Below are positions 5,793 to 5,948 of a stretch of DNA of 5,948 nucleotides, piece by piece (the stretch's first letter is position 1; every line of letters begins with the position of its first letter). The notes under the pieces are model-generated. The model did not search any database and was not told the origin of the DNA. It saw only the letters and a program-made list of their open reading frames with translations. The stretch comes from JBIICS01 sp044238735 (GTDB lineage: Bacteria; Bacteroidota; Bacteroidia; UBA4408), in contig JBIICS010000162.1 in the NCBI GenBank assembly GCA_044238735.1, positions 1 through 5,948 of the forward strand, given 5' to 3'. The translations under genes and the position numbers were made by a program.

Positions 5793-5948
5793 TTAATTGC
5801 CGGCAGTTATGTATGATAATACAATACCTGAGACCAGTCCAGTAATAGAACCCCACAGGGCTTTTTGAATTTTTTTTCCTCTGGCCTCTCGGTCAAATCC
5901 CTCTAAATAAGTGTCTTCGCTTAGGTACAAGCTATTGGAAACATCTTT
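5793..5948 (-). CDS. C-terminal fragment of an unrecognised protein with a terminal glycine-zipper helix (5' end outside window)
   Basis: The - strand is open from the window edge to TAA at 5793-5795, giving 51 residues that start in frame at base 5948. I do not recognise a named family. Visible parts are a polar stretch SLYLSEDTYLEGFDREA (6-22), a basic patch RGKKIQK (23-29) and a final hydrophobic segment of about 18 residues (31-48) with a GxxxGxxxG pattern at G33, G37 and G41. The protein ends three residues after that helix, at AGN. The Y-x-E-G-F-D-R-E-A then basic then helix pattern recalls the C termini of small hypothetical membrane or exported proteins of Bacteroidota. Its stop lies within the upstream open frame of the UbiA-like gene, so the two genes are probably adjacent members of one operon with almost no spacing. 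Confidence 0.65.
   Translation of the reverse strand, partial: KDVSNSLYLSEDTYLEGFDREARGKKIQKALWGSITGLVSGIVLSYITAGN

Noticed and set aside
1..5948. tRNA or rRNA genes, CRISPR repeats, insertion-sequence ends, attachment sites or long direct repeats
   Set aside because: Reading both strands, I saw none; the window is almost wholly filled by ordinary genes with short gaps.

Overview
This window looks like a chromosomal housekeeping segment from a member of the Bacteroidota. The DNA is AT-rich. rpoC is followed directly by a DUF3467 gene, and start regions are A-rich rather than strong Shine-Dalgarno sites. Several proteins resemble uncharacterised families I associate with that phylum. I cannot place it below phylum. 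Nothing indicates a plasmid, phage, insertion sequence, CRISPR array or RNA gene.

Layout on the + strand: (1) the last 359 codons of rpoC (1-1082), closed by a strong hairpin terminator; (2) a 109-residue DUF3467 protein (1135-1464), closed by a second strong terminator; (3) a 118-base spacer (1465-1582) holding that terminator and a weak promoter candidate; (4) a tight four-gene run: surE nucleotidase (1583-2347), an unrecognised 96-residue membrane protein (2347-2637), lpxB lipid-A-disaccharide synthase (2637-3752) and a secreted SpoIID/LytB-domain protein (3757-4917). The first three genes overlap by one base at TAATG junctions and the fourth starts four bases after lpxB. They are therefore very probably one transcript joining nucleotide housekeeping, an unknown inner-membrane protein, lipid A synthesis and a probable peptidoglycan-acting enzyme.

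On the - strand, converging on that run across a short AT-rich inverted repeat, are a polytopic membrane protein related to the UbiA prenyltransferase superfamily (4955-5728, probably starting further upstream) and the C-terminal 51 residues of an unrecognised protein with a terminal glycine-zipper membrane helix (5793-5948, cut by the window edge).

I did not find a clear new multi-gene system. The points most worth a second look are the small membrane protein locked between surE and lpxB, the UbiA-like protein that keeps only the second Asp-rich motif and whose true start seems to be non-ATG, and an eight-G tract in lpxB where a one-base gain would create an immediate stop.
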